Positions 38,817 through 49,190 are shown, counted from the stretch's first letter. The stretch: DNA of 64,000 nucleotides from Prostheceraeus crozeri (GCA_907163375.1 CAJQUW010011016.1:248001-312000), one strand, 5' to 3'. Notes: generated by a model not told the origin, from the letters alone. A program made the numbers and translations.

Positions 38817-41800
38817 AATGGAAAATACCAAGTTTTATTGTAACTTATGTAAAAAAAGTTGCAAACAAAAAGAAGTTATCAATCTCATTTAAATAGTAAA
38901 TTGCATTTACAAAATGTAGAACGAGTTGATGAAGGAAATATATTAAAATTAAATAGTTATAAAAACTATCTAGAAACATTGTCTACTGATATAAAAGTTA
39001 AAAAAATGTTTGATGATTATTCACATTCGGAATATAAAAAAGTTTTTAATAGTGAAGATGAGACCCTACCAGATGGAAGATATTTATTTAGCGATACTGA
39101 TGAATTTGATGAAGCTGAACGAACCGATGAAGCGGTAATAGATATAAAATATTTATTTAATGAATCTGTTGAACATAATGAAACCGATGAAACTTTTTAT
39201 AATGTATTAACAAACTTTTATAATATATTTAAGAAATCTTTCAAATGTTATATGAATGTAGAAGTACTTTATACAAAAAATGGACCTGATGGAATTCCTG
39301 AAGAAATAATACAAGGACATTTTACAAATTCACAAGAAATTCATAATGTAAATGATATACAACCCATATTTGAATCGATGATACTTAAATTAGAAAATTG
39401 TATAATTGAAGCCCAGTTACATGAATCTGGTTGGAGATTTATTGAAATACTATCTAAGAAAATAGTAATTGATAAATATAAAAATAATACTGGTGGTAGT
39501 TATGTTCCTTTGCCTTTCAGTTCACCACAAATAATCAACATAAAAATTGAAGATGATTATTGTTTTCTGTGGAGTATTATAGCACAATTACATCCTGCAA
39601 AATATCACAAAGAAAGACTAATTCATTACAATAAAGAAGAATACATAAATGAATTTGATCTTTCTGATGGCTTAGATGAATTTCCATATGATTATAATAG
39701 GTTAAAAAAGTTTCATAAAAGGAATAAAAATTTAATAGAAGTAAATGTTTTTGAATTGAATGTGAATTATGTTTCTATTGGTAAAATTACTCCACTTTAC
39801 TCAGATTCAAAAAAATTTTATTTGAATAATAAAAATTTATGTCAATCAGAAATAGTATATAATGATAGGGGAAATTACATGCATCATAATATTTTTTACC
39901 AAGGAAATATAATATGTACTGAAAAATTTGAAATTATAAAAACACTATCACCAATAATGATTAATTATAATAATTATAAAGGACGTAGTTATGATTATGA
40001 TACCGATTATTTATCTTTATCTTTAGAATATCAACAAAAATTACAAAATTTAAATGAAATTTTACAAAAATGTAAAACAGATTATCAACAACAAACAAAA
40101 ATACTAGTACAAGAATATGGCCATAAATATCAAAATAAGATAGAAACGATTCAAAAATTAAATGAAGACAATAAAGAATTAAATAATGAAGAAAATGAAA
40201 CCAATCAAAAAATAAATGAATCTTTAAAAAAATGTCTACAACAATATAAAGAACAATATGATAAAGAATATAGTTATCAGTTACAAATATTAAATCAAAA
40301 TTTTCATCGAAATACATTTAATCTTACAAAAGAAATTGATGAAACACATGAAATATATCAAGATAAATTTGAAAAACTAGAACAGACAAAACAGCCAGCA
40401 CAAGCGAATATATTATATTATCAGGGTCATTTTATATTGTGTAAAGATGTTTCTATATTCACAAAAACTTCAGATAATGCCAATTTTCCTTGTCTCCAAT
40501 GTATGACAAGTTTTAGAACTAAAGAAGAAATGAATAGACATTTGGAGAATTGCCAACAAAATGAAGCAGTCAGAAACACATTTCCTAAAGATGATTATTT
40601 AGAATATAATAAATGGTATTTTAAAAATAAAGTACGCTTTACTATTTATTGTGATTTTGAAGCATATAATGTTAATATGACACAAAATCGAACGGAAAGT
40701 TCCAGGGCTTCGCCCGATTCTGAAAATGATAATTCTGAAAGAAGTGCACCTGAACAAAGCAAAGAAAAATATTTATTTGAACAAAAACCATTATGTTGGG
40801 GAATGTACATTCATTCAAATTATCCTGAATTATTTAAATCAGAATATTTTCAATACTATGGTGAAGATAGTTCAGAAATGTTTACAAAGAAAGTAGAAGA
40901 ATTACAAGGACGTTTTTCACAATTGCTTGAAACAAATATACCAATGCTTCCATTAACAGAAAAAGAAAAATTAAATTTTATTAATGAAACAAAATGTTAT
41001 TACTGTGGAAAAGAATTTACAAAAAATTATAAAAATGGCAAAGGTAGATATCTTGATAAGGTAAAAGATCATGATCATCTAAATGGATTACATAGAGGTG
41101 CAGCACATAATTCTTGTAATCTTAATGCTAATAAATTTAAATATAACTTTGTTCCTCTATATTTCTATAATGGTTCTAAATATGATTTCCATCTAGTAAT
41201 GAAAGATTTATTTTCATCTGAAAAATTACAACAACAACAAATAAATGTACTATGTAAAACAGAAGAAGAATATTTTTCAATGCAATTAGGTTGTATTAGA
41301 ATTTTAGATGCATTTAGATTTTTTACTCCTTATTCATTAGATGTTATGGGAAAAACTTTCAAATCTGAACAATGTAAAATATTAAATAAATATAATTTAA
41401 AACCTTTAAAAGGAATATTTCCGTATGAGTACATAACTGGAGATTTTAATTCTGTGAATAAAATTATGGAAGAAGAACAACTTCCTCCAATAAATAAATT
41501 TAAATCAACATTAAAACAATCACAATTATCATACGAAGACTATGCAGAAGCTGAAAAGAATTGGAGAGAGTTAAATTGTAAAACAATGTATGATTATACA
41601 ATGAAATATCTTCAGATAGATGTATTAATACTAGCTGATCTTTTCGAAAACTTTCGTGACATGTGTTTAGAATATTACGGAATAGATCCATGTTATTGTT
41701 ATTCTACACCAGGTTTAACATGGCTAGCAGGATTAAAACATACTGGTGTTAAACTTAAACATTATAAAGAAAATACATATGATAAATTATTATTTTTTGA

Positions 41801-43229
41801 ATCTGGAATTAGAGGTGGAGTTTCATCAGTTTTAGGTAATCGTTATGTACAGTGTTACAATAAAAAAGTAAATCCTGATGATTATGGAATAATGAAACCT
41901 TTATCTCCAGAAGAAAGTGATCAGTTTATAAAATTGTTTAATCAAAATATAGAAGGACTTATATCAAATGAAGATAGTCAAGCAGCAGTTGATGAAATCA
42001 TGAGAGAAAACTAATTGTTATATTATGATTTTAATAGCTTATATTCTTCTTGCATGATACAAGAATTACCAACAGGTGAAATGTCATGGTGTAATATTCT
42101 TGATTATCAAAAAACATTTGATGGAAATTATAATCATGGTTATATATATGAAGTTGATTTAGTATACCCTGATGAAATAAAAGATAAAACAAAATATTTT
42201 CCTTTCTGTCCCGAAAACAAAATTCCTAATATAGAAGATTTTTCAGATTATCAAAAATCTTTAATTCCTAAAAAATACAGACCAACAAAAAAACTTATGT
42301 TAACACAAAGCAATAAAGGAAAGTATGTTGTTGAAGGAAGAATGCTAGATTGGTATTTAGATCATGGAATGATTCTCGCCAAAATACATCGAAAACTATT
42401 TTATCAAAAATCTAGGTGGTTAAAAAATTATATAGAGTTCAATATTGAAAAACGCAAAATAGCTAAAAGAAATAAAGATGATTTTGGAAACGTGTTCTTC
42501 AAATTAATGAATAATGCATTTTATGGTAAGACTTTAGAAAATGTGCGTAATAGACAAAATATTGAAATAGTTTATGATAAAGATAGGTTTCAAAATTTAA
42601 CAAGGAAACCTACATATAAAAGAACTACTAGATTTAGTGATGAACTATGTGCTGTACATTTACGTCGAATTAGCGTAAAACATGATAAGTTTAATTTCAT
42701 TGGTTTCACTATATTAGAATTAGCTAAACTATTTATGTATAGATTTATATATGATTATTTAGCACCTGCTTATGGCAAAAACTATAAATTACACTTTACA
42801 GATACCGATTCTGTTTTCTTAGAATTAACAATACCGTATAATTCTACACTTGATGAAGAAATTAATAAAATAAAAGATATCATTCATCCTTCTGATTTAT
42901 GTAAAGTAAAAGATGAATTAGAAGGAAATGAAGATTTCATAACAGAAGCTATATTTTTAAAATCTAAATGTTACTGTTATGATACAACTAATAATATTAA
43001 AACACATAAAACATTATAAGGAATTTCAAAGGCATCAGTGGCTAATCAAATAACATTTCAAGATTATAAAAATGCATTATTCAATAATGAAATAAAAACA
43101 GCATGTAATTATAGACTTAATTCAAAAAAACATAAAATGTATTTAAAAGAAGAACATAAATTAGCATTAGATCCATTTGATGATAAAAGAAAAATTTTAC
43201 CTGATGGAATAACTACTGAACCTTTTTAA
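38817..43229 (+). pseudogene. DNA polymerase B with zinc-finger and HNH-like modules, element 2, broken
   Basis: A very long protein-primed-type PolB on the plus strand. Parts in order: an N-terminal zinc-finger-like CNLCKKSC start, a coiled coil (about 40030-40380), a C2H2 finger CLQCMTSF..HLENC (40492-40556), Exo I YCDFEAYN (about 40647-40670), an endonuclease VII/HNH-like zinc module CYYCGKEF..DHDHLNGLHRGAAHNSCN (about 40995-41125) just before Exo II YNGSKYDFHLV, motif A YYDFNSLYSS (about 42021-42050), motif B NNAFYGKT (about 42508-42531), and motif C FTDTDSVF (about 42797-42820) with no intein. This type is common in Mavericks. About two or three breaks. Its flank and strand differ from element 1. 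Confidence 0.9.
40690..40715. repeat. Paired-hairpin insertion inside PolB, element 2
   Basis: GAAC-GGAAA-GTTC (40690-40702), then GGGC-TTC-GCCC (40705-40715) and GAT. In frame after Exo I; encodes RTESSRASPD, almost the same peptide as the insertion at 38133-38158. Confidence 0.88.
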
Positions 43230-43317
43230 TTTTCTAATTTCTAAGATAGACAAATTTGATATATACATCAAATAAAAAATAATAAAATATTATATCACTA
43301 TATTTGTATATTTTTTA

Positions 43318-44080
43318 TCACTCGGTAAACAAATGTTCTGTAACTCTATCATGAATTTTTTTATCAATATTAATTGTAATGAATCCATAATCTTTTGACC
43401 AAGCATTGTTACACGATTGTTTAAATTCATCTTTATTTCTTACACATAAATCTCTTAACAAATCACTTAAGTTTCTTGCATTTATTTCAAATAGTATAAA
43501 TATATTTGCATTCTTTCTAATAACACTTCCGTCTAATGAATACATACTTTGTGTTAAATAAAAAACACTACAGTTATTATGTCTACCTCTTGTGAAATAA
43601 TTTCTCTGAACTGACTGATTTCTATCATTAACACAATCATCAAAAATTACACAATGTTTCATTGTTTTATCTAGTTTACTAGGATCTTGCATATTACCAC
43701 TATCATCTATTAGTTGTATCTTTATATGCTTATTTTTATTGGTTTCAACTAACTGATTATTTTTTGTTGCTTCTTCACACCACGAACTTATTTCTTCTTC
43801 ATCTGCAGATTTTTCATATTCTTTGAATAATGAAGCAATTGCTGTTTTTTTATGATTATTTTCAAATCCATATTTTAAAAATTGATAGACGGGTTGTATA
43901 AATTATAAGATTGTCATAATCCAAAAAGTTGGGTGTCATGAGAATTTTAAATAATAGATACGTTTTACCACAACCTGATCTTCCAGAAATAACTGACAAA
44001 ACTTTATTGGATAGATTACGGTGATGATTGAATTCAAGTTTTTTATTTAATGCTAGGTTTGTAGAAATTTCTTTACTCAT
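43318..44080 (-). pseudogene. FtsK/HerA-type packaging ATPase, element 2, broken
   Basis: Walker A GRSGCGKT (43961-43984), Walker B HCVIFDDC (about 43636-43659) and the NYFTRGRHNNCSVFYLTQS box, nearly identical to element 1. It would pump DNA into the capsid. The end (EHLFTE) lacks the GC-rich hairpin tail seen in element 1. About one or two breaks. It marks the right edge of the shared structural block. Confidence 0.9.
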
Positions 44081-44122
44081 TTTTAATAAAATAATTTTTA
44101 TTTTTAAGGAAGAAGAAGAAAA

Positions 44123-44914
44123 TTAAACTTCTCTAACCAAAAGATCTATCATAATCTCTTCACCTCCAAAATTCATTTCTTGTCCCTTCTCATCAGTGAT
44201 TCTAATGTTAATGTTGTTAATAGTTTTTCTTGTAATAGGAAAATATATTAATGTTTGTGGAAATACATTTAATCTATAACCAATGGGTACAGTAAAAGCT
44301 GGAAAGCTGAATATTAAATTTGATAATTTACCATTTATATATCCTCCTTCAATAATGTCACAATGTACAACAATTGAATTTATTTCAGTTATTTTTGGAA
44401 TCTTCTCACCTAAATGATAACCTTGACTATAGGTTTGTTTATTAAATCCTAATAGCTTTGACAATGATCTATCATGATTAAAATCAACTTGATGATTTTC
44501 GTCTAAAGTAAGAGAAAATTTATTAACTGCCGGTTCAACTGCAAAATGTAATTGTTTCTTATCTTTAAATGGTATACCTAAATTTCTCTTAATTTCATTT
44601 GATATTGATTCAACTTCGTAAGAACCAGGAAGAAAAGTTAGTACTTTCCACGTTTTGCCTTTATCAGTAGAATATCTAAATTGATCATTCACATCTTTGA
44701 TAACATTTTGAATAGTGTTAAATGTAGAGAAACTAGTCAATGCAATTTGATAATTTTTATTTTGTTCTAAATGTAGAATGGGTTCTAAATTACAAGTGTG
44801 TGATGAAGTAGTTGTTATAATTTTTAACGTCGTACTAAATTTTGATGAACCCAAAATCTCTGTCAAATTTTCTAAATGATTATTATTAATTTTGTCTAAA
44901 TCTGCTGAACACAT
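44123..44914 (-). CDS. Penton-like minor capsid protein, element 2
   Basis: 263 residues, looks whole. The C-terminal half carries a pattern typical of Polinton/adintovirus pentons: SIVVHCDIIEGGYINGK followed by LIFSFPAFTVPIGYRLNV and NINIRITDEKGQEMNFGG. The predicted fold is a single jelly roll at capsid vertices (family knowledge). ATG follows AACTAAAAAA. The next gene upstream is the conserved structural protein. Confidence 0.85.
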   Translation of the reverse strand: MCSADLDKINNNHLENLTEILGSSKFSTTLKIITTTSSHTCNLEPILHLEQNKNYQIALTSFSTFNTIQNVIKDVNDQFRYSTDKGKTWKVLTFLPGSYEVESISNEIKRNLGIPFKDKKQLHFAVEPAVNKFSLTLDENHQVDFNHDRSLSKLLGFNKQTYSQGYHLGEKIPKITEINSIVVHCDIIEGGYINGKLSNLIFSFPAFTVPIGYRLNVFPQTLIYFPITRKTINNINIRITDEKGQEMNFGGEEIMIDLLVREV

Positions 44915-44956
44915 TTTTTAGTTAAAATTTTAAATAAATATTTTTTTTAAAAAAAA

Positions 44957-45784
44957 TTAGAAACAACATATTTCAGCTACACTTTTATAATCCTCTTCAT
45001 TTAGAATCTTCTTTTCTAACAGTCTTTTCAATATAGCATGAATTTCATTGAAACTAGAATTATGTCCTTCTTTTATTGCAGATATTAAAATATTTAATCT
45101 ATTTAGTAATTCTTGTGGATCATCTGGTAAGAATATGGTTGTTTCTGTTTTCTGTTTTTCAGATAAACCTTTCCCTACTTTAACTCCCGTTGATAATAAA
45201 TTTTCTAATTGTTTATAACGTCTAAGAGATTTTACTGCACCAACTCTGTCTAACATAGCTTTATATTTTATGAGATCTTCTACAGCATAATTATTTAAAT
45301 CTGCTCCTCTTAAAAGATTAACAAAATTTCTATCTAAATTAAAAGGAGATTTATCTGGTGAAAAAATTATACCTCGAAAAGGTTGTGGAAATATTTCTTT
45401 TTGACCGAGATAAAATCTAGGTATTGTTTTTCCATCTATAAATGAAATAGAATGTTCAAATTGCATAGATTTTGGTAATTTCTTATTAATGTTTGATTCT
45501 AGTAATCCATAGTCATCTAATATAGTTTTGTGCTCTGGATCTGTTATATCAATTTGTTTATCATTATTTGTACTTTCTTTTTCAAGAGTTTTAAATGGTT
45601 TCATAGTTTTCTCAAAATCAGTTTTTACTTGCTCGGTTTGCTGCATTTTTTCAAACATATCAGATTGAATGCCAGCTTTTATCATTCTATGTTGAAGATG
45701 ATTTTCTTTCATAATATTTCTTTGTTTTATTAACTCATCTAATTGTTTAATTCTTTTTTGATTATCAGCTTTAATTTTATCCAT
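44957..45784 (-). CDS. Conserved Polinton structural protein, element 2
   Basis: About 275 residues from MDKIKADNQKRIKQ; this start is preferred over one 22 codons upstream because it follows TTTTAAAA like its neighbours. The N-terminal third is coiled coil. The middle has SMQFEHSISFIDGKTIPRFY and FIFSPDKSPFNLDRNF-like strands. The C-terminal helical module FLPDDPQELLNRLNILISA followed by EIHAILKRLLEKKIL recurs in Polinton-like genomes. Function unknown; probably a virion component since it lies in the capsid cluster. Looks whole. Confidence 0.7.
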   Translation of the reverse strand: MDKIKADNQKRIKQLDELIKQRNIMKENHLQHRMIKAGIQSDMFEKMQQTEQVKTDFEKTMKPFKTLEKESTNNDKQIDITDPEHKTILDDYGLLESNINKKLPKSMQFEHSISFIDGKTIPRFYLGQKEIFPQPFRGIIFSPDKSPFNLDRNFVNLLRGADLNNYAVEDLIKYKAMLDRVGAVKSLRRYKQLENLLSTGVKVGKGLSEKQKTETTIFLPDDPQELLNRLNILISAIKEGHNSSFNEIHAILKRLLEKKILNEEDYKSVAEICCF

Positions 45785-45905
45785 TTTTAAAATATAATAT
45801 TTGAATTTTGTGGTAACATTGGAATACAACAAAAACATTTTACTGAACAAATTATTTTTTTATTGCTTTGTTGTCTGACATCTTTTCGTTTAAACTTTTC
45901 TCGTT

Positions 45906-46553
45906 TTAAGTTTTGTTTAATAAAGTTTTGCTTAAATTTTCGCTTAAAGTTTTTAGCTCTTCTAAAAAAATTTTATCATTTTCTTCATTAGAAATTTTAC
46001 CATCACTAGAAATTTTGCCATCCTGTCTATTCTTATCATCAACTTTTTCGGACTGTAATTGAAAGGTTTGATTTACTTCATTAGCTATTTGATCAAATTT
46101 TTCAATCTCATCTAACGTAATAACATTATCATCACATACTCTTTGAAAGTAGTAATGTAGTTTATCATAGACTTCTTTAATATGTAAATGCTTAGTTTTT
46201 AATGATTTTCGTTTCTTAGTTATTAAAGATTTATCTAACATTGTAACAAGTGAAGTTGCAAAAACACCCGTACCTGTTAAAGCTGTAGCAACTACTGGAA
46301 TTACTAAAACACCTGAAGATATAACAATAGTGAGAGCGCCTAAACTTATTGTTAAGAATATGCCAATTCCTTGTGTTACATTCTTAACTTTAGTCCATCT
46401 CTTTCTTAATTTTTTATAATGCTCTAATCTTAATAATAATTGAGATTCCTTATCTTTCATATAACGTACTCTATCTTTGTGTTTTGCAATATCCATTTCA
46501 TATGATAATGAAGGATATATTCTTGCGGTTCCTTCCACTTTTGTTTCTTCCAT
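45906..46553 (-). CDS. Two-segment membrane protein, element 2
   Basis: About 215 residues from MEETKVEGTARIYPS; the start follows TCTTTAAAA. A charged coiled coil (residues 20-60) leads to two hydrophobic segments (GIFLTISLGALTIVISSGVL and VVATALTGTGVFATSLV), then a basic stretch and a helix-rich acidic tail with VITLDEIEKFDQIANE. The shape (helix, two membrane segments, helix, EF-hand-like DEIxxF) recurs in Polinton-like elements. The first third is duplicated at the opposite end of the element by the terminal repeat. Looks whole. Confidence 0.75.
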   Translation of the reverse strand: MEETKVEGTARIYPSLSYEMDIAKHKDRVRYMKDKESQLLLRLEHYKKLRKRWTKVKNVTQGIGIFLTISLGALTIVISSGVLVIPVVATALTGTGVFATSLVTMLDKSLITKKRKSLKTKHLHIKEVYDKLHYYFQRVCDDNVITLDEIEKFDQIANEVNQTFQLQSEKVDDKNRQDGKISSDGKISNEENDKIFLEELKTLSENLSKTLLNKT

Positions 46554-47135
46554 TTTTAAAGAAATATTTTCAGTCACATGATATATTTTAAAAACCTGAA
46601 AGATGGATAAAATTCATGAATTTGAAATTCTCAACTTTTATGATTTTCGGTGTCCTGGAACGGTCATGATTTTGGGAGCAAAATGTCATAATCACGAATT
46701 TTGAGATTCTTAACTTTTATGATTTTTGGTGTCCTGGAACGGTCATGATTTTCAGGGTGAAAATTGTAATTCACAAATTTTGAGATTCTCAACTTTTATG
46801 ATTTTCGGTGTCCTGGAACGGTCATGATTTTGGGAGTAAAAATTGTAATTCTCAAATTTGAGATTTTGAAAAATTCGAAAAATTGGGTATCTTTAAAAAC
46901 GCCCAAATTTGTGAATTTAGGTCTTCATAACCTGAAAAAGGGTTCAAATTCATGAATTTATGTCGTTTTTAAAAATGCCATTTTTTGAAAAAATGGTACT
47001 TTTTGAATGGACTAAATTCATGTATTTAGGTCTTAAAAACCTGAAAAAGGGTTCAAATTCATGAATTTATGTCGTTTTTAAAGATACTATTTTTTGAATT
47101 TTATGGTGTCCTGGAACGGTCTTTTGCCCATTACT
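46279..47135 (-). repeat. Right terminal inverted repeat of element 2
   Basis: Inverse copy of 29656-30493. It includes the start of the membrane-protein gene and three CCTGGAACGGTCATGATTTT subrepeats. It differs little from the left copy in its outer 300 bp; inside the gene the left copy is more decayed. Confidence 0.92.
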
Positions 47136-47155
47136 TAGCTATCCTCCATCCTTTA
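47136..47155. repeat. TSD of element 2 and displaced arm of the fold-back repeat
   Basis: TAGCTA (47136-47141) matches 29650-29655. The following TCCTCCATCCTTTA pairs with GGATAGAGGATGG-type sequence at 29527, completing the fold-back interrupted by element 2. Confidence 0.7.
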
Positions 47156-47302
47156 TAAAGTATGCCAGATTATTAGGACCATAGATATCCGCGATAGAAT
47201 CCCTCTCTACCGAGATTTCCATGGGAACCAATTTTATCAGATATAGAAAGGATTCTGAAATACGATTCTACAACTATGTAATAATCTGGCATGCTTTTTA
47301 AA
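47156..47302. repeat. Fold-back (MITE-like) repeat
   Basis: Arms of about 20 bp: AAAGTATGCCAGATTATTA (about 47157-47175) and TAATAATCTGGCATGCTTTT (about 47279-47298), enclosing about 100 bp. No coding capacity. The target duplication was not resolved. Confidence 0.6.
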
Positions 47303-48106
47303 AGGGTAGAGTCCTGCTTTATCTAAACAGGTTCGGACTTTGGGTCTGATGTTTGGGTGCAGATATGCTAATGAGTCATGTCGATTAATACTTACTGGCA
47401 CATATAATTTTCATTTACTGCATCGATGCAAAGTGATAGAGGGTAAAATTGGGTAATATCGACAGATAAGCCACTTTTCTAAACTGATGCTTTAGATCTT
47501 CAGGAGCTCATTCATGCGTGCAACAAATTGCACCAACAGTCAACTCTCAAAGGTGCAGTAGAAGCTTGGTGGAGCGCTTCTGATTGCCTCATCCTGACAG
47601 ATATCGAAGCGTGAAGTGAGTCGCCGAATTCTACACTATATTTCCCCGATCAGTGCAACTCTGTCAGTTCCTTCACACGCCATCTGACAGACAAGTGCAT
47701 CGTTATTCCATAGCGTAGGGGATGTAGTTTCACTGAATATTGATGACTCCGTCAAATTCTCTAGTTTACTGAAGTCAAATTATCACATGGAGTCGATGCA
47801 GAAATGTCGGGTAATATCGCACCACTGTCGATAGTTACCAAACAGCCAGTATTTTATCATTATTGTTTACTGTCTCATAGAATATCGCCTTCACAAGATT
47901 TGAATGTATCCCTACATGAATTATTAGGTCTATTTAGACCATGCGTGGAAAATGGGTAATGTCGACAGTTCAAAACAGTTGTAGTGCTCTCACGGCTGCA
48001 TTTCTCGGTTTTGATATGAACTATGAAATCCAAAATAATTTCTGATTTTAGGTGAAAAGTGAGGTGTGCAGTCTGTAATGATATCCCCATAATATCGACA
48101 CATTGC
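47303..48106. other. No gene; repeated short GGGTAATATCGACAG-type motifs
   Basis: No gene recognised. A motif of about 15 bp (GGGTAATATCGACAG or close variants, both orientations) occurs near 47450, 47808 and 47953 and again beyond the hAT-like element near 49545 and 49720. See findings. Confidence 0.45.
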
Positions 48107-48114
48107 AGGGCGAC
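48107..48114. repeat. 8 bp target duplication, left
   Basis: AGGGCGAC, matching 49191-49198 on the other side of a hAT-like element. Confidence 0.92.
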
Positions 48115-49190
48115 CAGTGCTCCCACTTCGGCCCGAATTTCATGCCAGTTGGCCCGAAAGCCCGAATTTCATTTTCCTGAAATTCGGGCCGTTTTGGTGA
48201 AATTGCCTGAAAAACAAGTCTAGACCCCTATACTTCATTCCCATGGAATGCAAGAATTTGGGGTGTTTCTTGATATTTTGTTTAAAAATTTTCTTTACCC
48301 GGAGCTATATTGAACAATGATTCGGGCCGTTCATTAAATATTGACTTGACTTCAAAATTTCCTAAAGGGGTTGTGTTCTAGGAGGCTTACACGAATTTGA
48401 CCTGAAAAGAATGACTAGGCCTACATCATTCAAGGCATCCTACTTGGTCACTGGTTTTTGCTTAGTGTGACAAATGATACAGTACATGATCAGGTAATGA
48501 TACAGGTCACGTTATCAGTTGACTTCTATGCTGCCGCGATTGCAGAGAAGTACCGTAAAATGCATTGATATATTCGAAGCCATTGATGATGTAGCTATTA
48601 TTTCATTTATGTACAATCGTGCATATGGGTCTAGGGTGTGCACTTTCTTCTAACTTTTAACGAAAGTTCATCGAAAGATGAGCTTTGTCCGAATACAAAA
48701 AAAGTTTCGAAAAAACCTCTCCTCGAAATGTTCTTATTCTAAATATGACAGCCATTTTACTCCAGCTAGTCTAGTTGAATATATAGAACTGAGTATGCTC
48801 TAAACAACTAAAAACGGGCAGGGGCCTACTCATGCGGGTATGAAGGCCTGCTGAAAAAACAATTACAGCTGGTCTTTGTAATGCACGGTATCTGTGTATG
48901 TCTTGCATCAATTTTGATGCTTTTGAATCGGAATATGATGCTGTATTTCATAATTTAGTTTTTCTTTAATCTCAGTTAGATTACATACTGGTTTAGATGT
49001 TCTGATTTACTAGAAATGGTCTTTAGATAGGTCTCCTATAAAATATGAATGGAGGACCAGTTACACCCTGGTTACACCCTGGAGTATTATTGGAAATATA
49101 TCACATTTGACTAAATGCAGCTAATAATACTTCGGCCCGAATTTTCGCACCCGGCCCGAAAATTCGGCCTGGGTGTGAGTGGGAGCACTG
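48115..49190. mobile_element. Non-autonomous hAT-like element (1.08 kb)
   Basis: Terminal inverted repeats CAGTGCTCCCACT / AGTGGGAGCACTG and an exact 8 bp duplication AGGGCGAC define a hAT-superfamily element. Subterminal GGCCCGAATTTC-type motifs are repeated near both ends, probably transposase-binding sites. No transposase is encoded, so it depends on a hAT enzyme elsewhere. Confidence 0.92.

Larger units (their letters stand above)
29656..47135. mobile_element. Polinton/Maverick (adintovirus-like) element 2, mostly whole
   Basis: A 17.5 kb element with inverted repeats of about 840-860 bp beginning AGTAATGGGCAAAAGACC and a 6 bp duplication TAGCTA. Order from left: terminal repeat with a membrane-gene fragment, unknown gene (+), 112 bp tandem repeat, protease (+), PLA2-integrase (-), pX-like (-), major capsid (-), pVI-like (-), fibre-like (-), two clamp-like ORFs (+), PolB with zinc and HNH-like modules (+), ATPase (-), penton-like (-), structural protein (-), membrane protein (-), terminal repeat. 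Most structural genes are whole; about five breaks in all. The near-identical terminal repeats point to a fairly young insertion. Its outer terminal sequence is unrelated to that of element 1 although most genes are close relatives. Confidence 0.96.

Noticed and set aside
39961-40317. 118-residue open frame on the minus strand within the element 2 polymerase
   Set aside because: It is the antisense of a lysine/asparagine-rich coiled coil; low-complexity antisense frames stay open by chance.
8690-43229. The two polymerases as simple inversions of one gene
   Set aside because: Their motif sequences, module content and flanking genes differ, so inversion does not explain the change of strand.
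1816-47135. The two Polintons as one duplicated segment
   Set aside because: They have different target duplications, different outer terminal repeats and different replication blocks, so they are separate insertions.
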